From Ophioderma brevispina (lineage: Eukaryota > Echinodermata > Ophiuroidea > Amphilepidida > Ophiodermatidae): 64,000 nt of DNA. The translations under genes and the position numbers were made by a program. Positions 47,392 through 57,290 of the stretch are shown in pieces (the first letter of the stretch is position 1; every line of letters begins with the position of its first letter). The DNA lies in contig JAMKCH010058379.1 of the NCBI GenBank assembly GCA_023653785.1, positions 41,356 through 105,355 on the forward strand, written 5' to 3'. Under the pieces are notes generated by a model. The model did not search any database, had not been told where the DNA came from, and was given only the letters and a program-made list of their open reading frames with translations.

Positions 47392-48983
47392 ATACAATCA
47401 AAGATTCATTTTTTTGGCCAACAACTTAAATTCAACAAATTTATCTCAACTGGAAGTTGACTGATTCTTACCTAGAAATGTTCCAGCTTTCATAAGATTT
47501 TTAGTTGGTGGTAATTTAGGGGTCTGCTTCAGGAGTTAAGGCCAATTATCTGAGACGTTTGAAAACAGTTGGGCCAGTTTTGCCTATCCCGATATCAACA
47601 GAGTTTCCATTTAAAATCAACTTCAAGCTATTCTCTATTGAAAATTCAAATAAAAAATAGGTAAAAGGTGATGCGTGTGATATAATAAATATATAAGTTT
47701 ATAATGTCACAATTGCCAATAAAATAACATCTAGCATTGGGAAATTCTAATCCAAACAGTCGTTTTGTCTCAGCCTTACACCAGGTTTCAGCAGAGGTAG
47801 ATTCATAAAACCACCCTCGCTGAAAGTAAACCGAGGCCTTTGGACACCTACCATCATTTATTGTTATTTGTTCAATGCTGTTTCTTCGCAATGTTCCTTC
47901 CTGGAATCTTGGAAACAGTAGGGAATGGGTAGGGGAAATTGACCCTCCCCATTAGAGCGATGTCCGGACTTTTGTCCCCCAAAACAGAGACTTGTGCTTT
48001 GCCCCCTTGTTTCAGCAGTAAAATTCACCAAATTTTACATGAATTTCATGATTACTGTCCCCCTGAGAGTGAGCCCCCAATTTCCCCCACAAACATTAAT
48101 TTCTGGTGCTTTCACTGTTTGAAAAGTATATAATTTATTAGTTAAAAGCAGAATAATGCATGGGGCTCTAATCTCTACAACATTCTTTTGTTTGAAACAG
48201 TTAAATCCCACAAGATGAGACACACCTTATACCTTTAGTTTCTTTAACCTTCAGGTGAAACTGGCCCAAGTGTATTTTATCCTTTGTGTTCAATTGACAA
48301 TATCTCCAGTCAGAGGCACATCAAATTGGAAGGAATAAAAACGAGGATTTAGCTTAAGATCTGGTCTAAACAATAAAATCTGTACTTAAAACGGGTTTAG
48401 AGAGGTAAGAACCTTTAATATGTTGTATAATAATCAAAATCTAGGCAAAAATGGCACATATGTTTTATGCAAATATTCGCATGTTTGCAATACGTTTTTT
48501 TCTTCCCTTTTTATATGTTTGGGAGGGTTTGTACAGCAAGTTACAAGTCACAGCAAGACAACCTTCTGTAGTAATTTGTCCAGGTCATACCACAGATTGA
48601 GTGGACTATTGGTGAAGATTGGATGAATTTAAGATTTCAATAAAGGACATTGCATCCTTATCTGTTGCATCATCAGCATTAACTAAAAATCACCATAAAC
48701 ACAACACAATGCATAGAGGCAGTTGATTCCTTCAACAAAGATTCGCTTAATTTCAAAATAAAACATAGCCTGAATTTTGTATTTCCTACTATAGTAAATT
48801 AGAAAATTCAAAATTTTTGTTCCAAATAAATAATTCTCAGTCTAATCCTTTCCATGTGGATATTTTTGATTAGAAAGCTTTACAGGAGATGCCAAAAAAG
48901 AAAGTTTTCACATTTTAGGGGACACCTGTTATGTTAACGCTCTCGTTGCACCTTTCAGTAAGGATTATGGTTACACGGTTACA

Positions 48984-48984
<1 letters not shown>
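47392..48984. other. No gene recognised
   Basis: A minus-strand frame at 47891-47646 contains four cysteines and looks somewhat protein-like, but no family or splice pair was identified. Confidence 0.5.
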
Positions 48985-49021
<37 letters not shown>

Positions 49022-49058
49022 TCTGTGTGTGTTTGAGAGAGAGAAGGAGAGAGAGAGT
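48985..49058 (+). repeat. (GT)n/(GA)n microsatellite
   Basis: About 18 GT repeats are followed by gtctgtgtgtgtttg and a GA-rich run. Confidence 0.95.
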
Positions 49059-49420
49059 ATTTGACAAGAGACACAAACAATTGGTAAAATACTAGACACA
49101 CATGTAACATTTTTTGTTTCTAAATTAGATGAAAATGGCCTTAGATCGCACCCAACGCTCCACTCGCATGGATAATATTTATCTGCACTCCAATATTTAG
49201 AATAAAAGAATACGGATCTCAGTCCGCGTACGTAAGAGAGTTAATTATTTTTTCATATGATGCGTCACCTATGTAATACACTTTACCTTTATACACAAGT
49301 TCTGCCGTCGGTGGACAGACAGTGCGCCCCCAACGTGTGTAAACGGATGAAGCGCCCTGTCCTGTAAAGAAACAAACAGTGCGAAAACATTACGAATCTT
49401 ATCGTGCAATGTACAGGCGA

Positions 49421-50373
49421 TTTAACCCGGGAGCTAACAAACATTTGTAACACATCTCAAGTACAAAAGGTTTGAGTGATTAAATATGTTGACAGACTGA
49501 CAGGGACCCCTGAAACGCGATTCTTAAGTGCAGCAAATGGTGCCTTAAGGAGAGGGGGCCAAGACAAAGTTTGTACAGGGGTCAAATTTTTAAACTGATC
49601 CAATCATGTTGAAACGTATACCATGTTATTTGTCTAACCACAAGGATTCAGGAAAGGTATAGTTTGTACTATCTACAATGTAAAATTTAAGAATATAGGC
49701 TAAAACAGGAAAAATCAATAAAAAGGGTCAATTGTGGTTGTACAGAGGTCAAATTTTAAAGTTGCACCGATTTAGATAAAAAAAATGGTGCAAATTATTG
49801 ATGGAGTTCATAGCAATTAAAATAAGGAATAGTTTTGACTGTCTGAAATGCTTAGTTACCGATGTAGGGGGCACAGAAGGTCAACGTCGCCATTGCATTC
49901 AATGGGACTTGACCTTGTTCCCCCCTACTTTCTTAAGGAAGCATTTGAGACACTCAAAAATATTCCTTATTTTGATCATATGAGCTCCACCAATAATTTG
50001 CACTATTTTTTATCCAAATCGGAGCAACTTAAAAAATTGACCCCTGTACAACAGCTAAAATTGACCCTTTTTATTGATTTTTGCTATTTTTAGCCTATAA
50101 CTCTTAAACTTTACGTTATGGATAGTACAAACTATACCTTTCCTGAATCCTTGTGGTTAGAAAAATGACATGGTATACTTTTCAACATGATTGGATCAAT
50201 TAAAAATTTGACCCCTGTACAAACTTGTCTTGGCCCCCCTCGCCTTAAGGCACCATTTGTGGCACTTAGGAATTATGTTTCAGGGGTTCCTGTCAGTCTG
50301 TCTTCATATTTAATCACTCAAACCTTTTGTACTTGAGATGTGTTACAAATGCCTTCTAGCTCCTGGGCTAATT
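49421..50373. repeat. Near-symmetric 953-bp palindrome (fold-back element)
   Basis: The left arm (49421-49884) and right arm (49909-50373) are inverted copies of about 465 bp along their whole length, with a 24-bp centre that itself carries cattg...caatg. Shared blocks include gtaacacatctcaagtacaaaa, aagggtcaatt-type and gtgccttaagg motifs. Mismatches and small indels are scattered (roughly 80-90 percent identity by eye). It is non-coding. Terminal nucleotides and a target duplication could not be fixed. Confidence 0.88.
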
Positions 50374-51034
50374 GTATTTTACATTCGAGAGACTGTCCAT
50401 ATTTGAAAAACGAGGTATATCGCTATTATAAGACGAGTGTGGGCTCACTGGCACATTTTCACAGAATATGAAATTTCTTAAATAGTCTAGGTCATTGGAA
50501 GAATATAAGTGGTATATTATGTCGCGTGTGTCGGCACGCAGTTTATAACAACAACGCTACGCATTTTATAACCAAATTAAAATTCATGAAATCTTCAAAG
50601 ATTTCCATTACCACTTACGCCCCATATGTTTGTAGCCCGGGAGGGAGTGAAGGAATAACTGAAAAGGGGAAGAAGAAAGGTCGGAAATTGGGATCGGTGT
50701 CGAAACCATGGGTCCTTTGGGTCCCGAACCCATGACCGGGGATACCACGCTCGCCCATTATTAACTCGCCACATTTCAACTTGGCCTATATCAAATCACC
50801 GATACTAACACGCCCAATTATTAACACGCCTATATCCCTAACCCTTGCCTTGCGTTTAGGGAGAAATTGCTCCTAGATCTAGCAAGACATGTAACGCTTC
50901 CTAATTTTTTGCAGTGATCATCAGTTCGGTAGTCATATTCCTCTAGGGACGTAAGGGATATGGAATCGCGGATCGCCCCCTTATCAATTCGCCTTCTTAC
51001 ACATAAAAATAACATACCCAAAACAGATTATTAA

Positions 51035-51326
51035 AGGTCCCAGGAAATGCAAATAGAATTGATGTGGTTTGTGTCAAGTCTACAAGGAGGGGCCAGAAAG
51101 CGTTCAATATTTGGATTGGTGATGACATCATTAGTGACTATTGATTTTTCAGAGAGTAATAGAAAATTCCATGTGACTGGTGTGAATCTATTCATGACAC
51201 TGACTGAAAATCAATAGTTTCACTAATGATGTCACTGGTAGTGATTCTTTTTTGTGGCCCTGTTGATTGGAATGGAATGCCCCGTAAAGATTTGGACTAG
51301 GTTTATCATCTCATTTCCTGGGACCT
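51035..51326. mobile_element. TTAA-flanked MITE, copy 2 (292 bp)
   Basis: Ends aggtcccaggaaatg and catttcctgggacct are near-exact inverted repeats, flanked by TTAA at 51031-51034 and 51327-51330. It is in the same orientation as copy 1, is about the same length and has about 80 percent identity by eye. It does not encode a protein. Confidence 0.87.
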
Positions 51327-52359
51327 TTAAGAGGCTAAAGACATCCAGGTAATTTGTAGGCTAATTTAAGGTTGTCGTAACTTTAAACAACAAATGTGTC
51401 TATTACATTAATATCATAGACTCTTACTCTTATAGACTCTTACGCATGCCATGGGAATCAAGTCCTGCGTATGTTTTCTTGTGTAAATGCCATTTCCGTC
51501 GCCTACTGAATAAATGTCGCAGGAGTCATTTTATTATAAAATCGTTCTGTTTACCCATAAGAGTGTTGATTTGGTCTTAATCATTTCCGGTGAGGGCTAA
51601 TGTATATAAAAGCTTACAACCATGCAAAAATATCAATTTTGAAAAATCTTCAGGGTGCACTATTTTTCAAATGTGCCAGTGTCTCCTTAAGAGCGTATTC
51701 CTTCAAAAACAAGTAGACCAAGAATCTCAGCTTTCTGCTTCTCTGTATATGCAGCGAAGGCACGTTATAAAGGTCTTCTTTTACTGTTTTGTGTTCATCC
51801 GCGTTTCGAGCTAAACCGGGAAGAATGATTTTGTTTTGTTGATCCATGTTTAAAGACAACATCTGAGGAGAAGAGAGAGGAGACACGAGATTGTACGACA
51901 TGAAGACACTAAAGGACAGATCATAATGCGACGACTCAACACGATGGGGATTGTAAAATAATTGGGGGAACTTGTTTCAATGAATTCGACATGTCGAGCG
52001 CTGGTTTCGCGAATAAACTACTTGAAATTTTCGTATTTGAGTAAGCTTACACTCGCGACGGAGTGGGGGTTATTTTGGGATACGTGTGAGCTGGCCACCT
52101 TGGATCTACGACAACAGCGAAAATCAACACAGCGGTGTTGACATCTATCGGTGTTGATCGCGTGTATGATTTTGATTCTAAGTTAATTTTGTAATTGTTG
52201 TAAAGTGGATTGTCCCTGTGCATGTGTTCAACTTTTGGTGTGCAAAGAGCGCGTTTACTAAACTTCGATTAGTAAATTGAGAGTTGTAGAGAGTCTCATG
52301 GTACAAAAGGAGTTAAAGGAGATCTTGGAGTAGACTTTCAAAGTAATTTGGGGTTCGGT

Positions 52360-52640
52360 GCTGCGTCAAGATATGGTATATTTCAAATACTAGAAATTTT
52401 CGATATCAAAATTTGGTAGTATTTTGTATATTACTAATATTCGTTATCAAAAAGTAGTAGTATTTGTAACCCTCAAATGTTGGTAGTTTTTCCTGTAAAA
52501 ACGACGTGCACGTAGTGTTATTGGTCACGGGCTCTCGATGATATTCTGCTTTGGCTTCGATCGTACGTAGGAGCTGAAAAACAGATAAAATTACTGTCCG
52601 CCACAACTCCTTTTCCCATTTACTTTAGGCGTCTAAATAG
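52360..52640 (-). repeat. Dispersed repeat B, copy 2 (inverted)
   Basis: It is collinear with 32475-32810 in the opposite orientation, including a cgatatcaaaatttgg / ttcgatatcga segment at one end. Small open frames are not shared between the copies. Confidence 0.82.
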
Positions 52641-52974
52641 GCCCTACGCGCGCGTGCCTTTGATGCATACTATGTATTTCTTGGCAGTTTCTTTCTTTTT
52701 TTCTTTTGCACGGTATCGTGGTATGGAAAAGCAGCAGCGGCTTTTAACAATTTGAGATCAAGGAACATATCGAAAAATACAAGTACCAAATTAAAACTGT
52801 ACAAAAGCAGTGTACGGACAGACTTATTATAGTGTGGAGGCTTGGAGGACAAGCAAAACCATTGAATCAAAGTTGAGACGATTTGAGGGGTCATTCCTGC
52901 GCAAGATTCTCAAAATCAGGTGACCACAAATCTTGTCGAGATAAAACAGGGGTCATCGATGTTAAAGGGGGATG

Positions 52975-53270
52975 GCCCGATTTAAGGATATGAAGTTTTC
53001 ATCTTGATAGATTGGCTTTCACTCGAAAACCCCATCTGTACAGTTTCGCGCTGATATTTCAATCCGTTTGATGCGAGAGCTAAAAACGTGATTTTGTAAG
53101 CCCCATAGAGTACTGTTTAAAAATTAATATTGGTCGACCAAAATGGGGCACATTTTCGCTCATAACTTCCAAACCAAACATCCTTTGGCTCTAAGATTTC
53201 ACAGATTAAATGAGAAAAATAGTAGCTTTTCTTCTGATACCAAAATATTTAAAGTTTTAAACCCCTGTCA
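52975..53270 (+). repeat. Dispersed repeat C, copy 1
   Basis: ccccatctgtacagtttcgc, gatatttcaa, gtcgaccaaaatgg and cgctcataacttccaaac match the inverse of 47175-47375. Confidence 0.78.
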
Positions 53271-53345
53271 TGAGTTATTGCGTGCTGAAAATTGAACATA
53301 ATTTGGGCTAATGGGGTTTACATTAGTACTGCTAACGGTCAGTTT

Positions 53346-53385
53346 GGAAATTTATTTATTTATTTATCTATTTATTTATTTATAT

Positions 53386-53416
<31 letters not shown>

Positions 53417-53428
53417 GTTAGTTAGTTT
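53346..53428 (+). repeat. (TTTA)n microsatellite
   Basis: About 18 ttta units occur with single substitutions, ending in gttagttagttt. It lies just downstream of the WSC exon on the exon's strand. Confidence 0.95.
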
Positions 53429-53540
53429 CAATTTCTAGTGGTGTATGTAGATTCGGTAGACATGACCTATTAGCAAAATTGCGTTTTATTTTTTAAAAGG
53501 GAAAATTAAATAAAGCTGGATACAAAACTGGAGAACTTAC

Positions 53541-53848
53541 CCCTGAGCATTGAGATGTCCCAAACGGTGTTCTTCCATTTATCACCACATTTATTGCCGT
53601 TCAGAGTACCACTACCTCCGCATTCCATTCTACACTCATTCTTGAATTCTCCAAATTTGTCAAACGGCACTCCGTCAAGTCCACACCTACATTGTGTACT
53701 ATATTGGGTCGCAGCATATCGATATCTTGTCGACATTTTGAGGCAATATAAATGCACATTTCATTTGTCATCATTTTGTGCTGTAGTTGGTCATGGTTAG
53801 AAATGGCACGGCCCTTGTCGTCTCTATAACATCCGACATATATAGCCT
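53541..53848 (-). pseudogene. WSC-domain exon with one frameshift
   Basis: WSC domains are small eight-cysteine extracellular modules thought to bind carbohydrate, found in animal receptors, polycystin-like and secreted proteins. Reading the minus strand from about 53838, the exon shows YVGCYRDDKGRA, then an MCIYI element, then after a frame change QCRCG, ECRMECGG and KCGDKW, which is the family cysteine order. A pyrimidine-rich stretch ending in CAG precedes the exon (AG at 53850-53849), and a consensus donor GTAAGT follows at 53540-53535, so one whole exon of about 308 bp is seen. The reading frame breaks near 53740-53750, between the second and third cysteines; a single missing base explains it. 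This is either a recent pseudogene or an assembly error. No flanking exon of the same gene was recognised in the window. The domain call is firm; the parent protein is unknown. Confidence 0.82.
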
Positions 53849-53917
53849 CTGAATTAAAGTTGAAGAGAGTTCTATTAACTTCCATTTTTTCACTGAGTCA
53901 AAATAAGAGATTTTGGC

Positions 53918-54022
53918 TATCCAAAGTGGGGTTGGTACATTTTGTGACCCCACTTTGCTTGACCCGGACCGACTCAGAATTCAGGCAAAGTGGGGTCACA
54001 AAATGTTCCAACCCTCCAAAGT
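53918..54022. repeat. Hairpin of about 105 bp with 40-bp arms next to the WSC exon
   Basis: ggggttggtacattttgtga through ccccactttgc pairs with the inverse block from 53983. The arms are about 40 bp with few mismatches and the loop is about 20 nt. It lies 70-170 bp upstream of the WSC exon acceptor, so it would be inside an intron of that gene. Confidence 0.8.
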
Positions 54023-54261
54023 ACACCCTTAATGCCAAATTACAAATTTTGGCCATCAGTAAGGTATGACGGAGCCTGTTCGCGAAGAGACCAATACACA
54101 TAAAAAGGAATTTTAATCTAATACGATCCTTAACAGACAACCAGTGGAAAATGATCAAAGGTTGTGACGAACTCTGGTTACGACCGCATGGGAACACCAA
54201 AGGCGCAGCTTTATTTTGCAAGCGTTGGAGCCTTTGAGATCTATTTTATTGGCGCCGTATA

Positions 54262-55994
54262 CAGACTGTTTCAAAAAGTTTCCCCACTATTAGTTGAAAT
54301 AAACAATTTTTAACTGCAAAATTGAAAAAAAAATGCTACAAAAATTCTTGAATAACATGAAAGAACATTTCTTCAGGCTTTAAGAGAATTTTAGTTTGTG
54401 TCTTTTGGACATTCCAAAGATATTGTGAGTTTTGTTAAAGTGTTCATTTGCTAAATGAGCGGGTTGGAACAGAATCTGGCAAATGCTTTACCAAGGTAAA
54501 TCACTTTGATTTTCCATTCGTGATTGTTTTATTTTTTACAGGGTGTCCAAAAAAATGGTGCTAGGAAAAAGCGCCCCTCGTTGGAGGTGAAAAAATAAAA
54601 TATTGATGGAATATTTACATCATATCACAAAAGCAGTCTTGGCTTTTGAATATCGTTTACAGCATCCGATTAGGTTGTTGCAATCCAGAGATGTGACTAA
54701 TAATCAAAGACAGGGTGCGATACCGTTTGCCACTTACCACAGAATGGGATACAAAGTAAGAACATCATGTTGATAGGTTGATAAGGTTTATTGATTTAAA
54801 AACACTCGATCATCACACAATAATCAAAGGAAACCTGTTAATAATGAACATCATTATGATAATGATAACTAAATTGTATGAGAATAATTAATGAGATGTC
54901 CTCTTCAGGATGATTGATTATTAGATCAGAATAAAATGTGTATAATTTGTGCAAGATGTGCAATAATTATTGCTTGATACTGTCTATAATTATGTTTCCA
55001 GCTGCGTGTACTCTATTTTTATGTTCTTTACATATTTATGAAGTTATTTTGGAATTTTTACTGAGAAAAAAGAACATTGATATGAAGTAACAAGAAAAAG
55101 ATCAAGCATTATAAGTGTGTGATGGATGAATTCTTGCGACTCAATAACGTGTCCTATCAACATACATGAATCGATTGTTTAAGCTATCCCATTTTGTGAA
55201 AAGTGGCACAATTGGTATTTCACCCTCTCTTAGTAGGGGTGGGCATATGACCACTTTTTTTCAAAACAAGTAGATTCTATGGCCATTTTGGCTGCCCAAA
55301 TGAATTTGATAATAAGCCTTTTGATGTCAAATGAATTTTTGATATGTTTCTTAGATTTTAAATTTTGCATGTAAAGTCAATGGGGAATTTTTGGCAATTT
55401 TAAAAAAATTCAAAAAACAATGGTCTTCTTAACCAATTTTGTCCGAAACTCACACACAGATGCTTTTGTATATTCTATTAATATTGGAAAAGGAAAAATA
55501 TAAGAATATTTTGCTGAACTGCGAATGGATTCGTTTTTAAAGAAAATATATTGTTGGGTGCAGATCCATGAAGTAGCCATTATGCCAGTAGACTCACAAA
55601 AAGACATAAGAAATGTCATTGCACCGCGGTCGTGGCATGCTTCAGTAAACTCTTCTGAATAACATTTAATTAATTGCACTTGTATTGAGCCTTTCACAAC
55701 ACGATACAAGACAATTATACATCTACTGACTGAAAGGCTATTCTATTTACTGCTTTGCACCTCCATCATTTTGGTAAAATCGAAGCCCTTCGCAATTCAA
55801 CACAATATTATTAAATACACATTTTCAGTGATTGTTGTATAATAAATATAAATCTTTAACAAAACAATGATACCTTACCAAACTGGCATGGAATAACCTT
55901 ACCCTCCTCAGGAGAAAGAAAAACTGCTGATTTTGTATTTTTAGTATTTTTTTAAATGGCAAAGTGATGGGGCAAACTTTTGGGGGACAGCCTG
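54262..55994. mobile_element. Mariner-type non-autonomous element, 1733 bp
   Basis: The left end (cagactgtttcaaaaagttt) and the right end (inverse of cttttgggggacagcctg) form imperfect TIRs of about 26-28 bp, with TA on both sides (54260-54261 and 55995-55996). The shape TA-CAGxCTGT is typical of mariner-like ends. No transposase motif is visible inside; the interior is AT-rich with many stops. A second mariner-like end (TA-cagggtgtcc) occurs at 54538 without a visible partner. Confidence 0.62.
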
Positions 55995-56600
55995 TAGTAA
56001 TGAGTTGGCATAGTCAATCTGTAAGCAAAACTGTTTCAAGATTTCTTAAAAATTTCAAATTGAGATTAAAAATGTTAACATTAGAAAACTGCTTCCAGAT
56101 ATCTGCTTCAGGATAAAAACCTCGAACAAATTCAGCTTGTATTAGTGCATTTCATATGACCTTGCACAAGAGTCGTGACAAAATGTTTGATGATTTCTAG
56201 GCAACATTGACCTGCTGATTCCAAATCTCGATGATGCAACTTTGTCACCCTTGAGAATTTGAGACAGGGAAGGTCATAAATTAACAGGGTAAAATTTGTA
56301 AATGTTCCATACGGGGTTAAAAGGTGTATAGACATGTTCACCTGGTCCTAAGGATTAAAAGGGGGAATTTGCTTTTACCCTCCTATCGCAAATTCCACAT
56401 GGGTCTACCTTGATACTCACTGACACTTCCCACTCCACCCTACTCGCCATCACTTTGTCTTCCCAAGATTTACCTTCAGACCCTTACTCTCAAAGGCCTT
56501 CTTCCATTTAAAAAAAATCATTCAGTCCCTCCATTGTGTCACTCCTCAAAACCAATCATCAGCATACAACATCTCGCTCATCAAACCTTCTCTTGCACTC

Positions 56601-56632
56601 TCCGTAACCACATCAATCAATGTGGTTACGGA
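56601..56632. repeat. 13-bp perfect inverted repeat at the RT inversion junction
   Basis: tccgtaaccacat (56601-56613) and its exact reverse complement (56620-56632) are separated by 6 bases. The repeat sits where the minus-strand RT block meets the plus-strand block, and both arms encode the VVT of a DVVTE/D motif in their own orientation. Confidence 0.85.
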
Positions 56633-56870
56633 TCATGAGATTGTATGAAGGTGCAAAGACAAAAGTCAGTGTGGTATGAGAAATGTGGGAAATGGATTCA
56701 TGGGAGATGTACAAAGATGAAGAAGGTGACCCCAAGCTTGGCAAAATATTTTGTGTGCAGAAGATGTGTGGAAAAATCAAATCAATTATTTATAATTACG
56801 GCCGCTTGAGACTCTAAAGTAAAGACTGAAATATATTAGCGCGTGTTTCTCTGGTATCCACATAAACACA

Positions 56871-56938
56871 GTCCTCTGTGGTCCAGTTGTATATCTCACA
56901 CATAGTTAACAAGAGGACCGGGTTCGAGACCCTATATT
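56871..56938 (+). mobile_element. tRNA-like fragment (tRNA-derived repeat or pseudo-tRNA)
   Basis: gtggtccagttgta resembles a tRNA D-arm/A box, and gggttcgagaccc (56920-56932) is a T-arm with a GGG/CCC stem and TTCGAGA loop. The acceptor stem does not pair well and the anticodon arm is poor, so I do not call a functional tRNA. It lies just left of the scrambled RT. Confidence 0.35.
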
Positions 56939-57290
56939 TTTCGTCTATATTTAATTCAATGCTCGCCAGTTTCTCCGAGTTTCTATATAATGAAACACAT
57001 CACAATTGCAAATATCAACGGCGACAGTACAGAACCTTGATGCACAACCCACCTTCACCTCAAACTCCTCAGACAATTCAGGCACCACTCCTAACTGTTG
57101 TCTTTGCTCCTTCATACAAAAACTCATCACCGCTCTAAACATTGTTTCTGGTGTACCTCTCTTCCTCGTCGCCCTTCCTCGGGACTCTGTCAAATGCCTT
57201 CTCCAAATCCATAAAACACATATACAGTTTCTTTCATTTAGCTCGATATTCTGCTTGCAACCTCTTCAAAATGAACGCGTCGGCTAGCGC

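Larger units (their letters stand above)
56380..57290 (-). pseudogene. Scrambled jockey-like RT with internal inversion
   Basis: Two minus-strand blocks carry RT motifs. At 57219-57175 the frame reads CFMDLEKAFDRVPRK (motif A), and ELSEEFEVKVG follows at about 57080-57045. After a gap, DVVTESAREGL then YADD (56566-56555), a WKKAFESKGLKVNLGK-like segment and VDPC-like residues run down to about 56380. Between them (56620-56775) a piece of the same kind of element lies on the plus strand, reading RLYEGAKTKV near its start and KCGKWIHGRC...FVCRRC, the small cysteine/histidine segment expected downstream of YADD. Frameshifts occur in all blocks. The element is dead and rearranged, not merely truncated. 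Confidence 0.78.

Noticed and set aside
47646..47891. Cysteine-containing minus-strand frame as an exon
   Set aside because: Protein-like by eye, but no acceptor/donor pair and no recognised family; too weak to annotate.
50640..50760. cgggttcgggaccc-like T-arm on the minus strand (gggttcgggaccc)
   Set aside because: The palindromic gggtcccgaaccc match alone is not enough; no A box at a proper distance and no acceptor stem.
54538..54560. Nested mariner element
   Set aside because: Only one end (cagggtgtcc) is visible; no partner end could be located.
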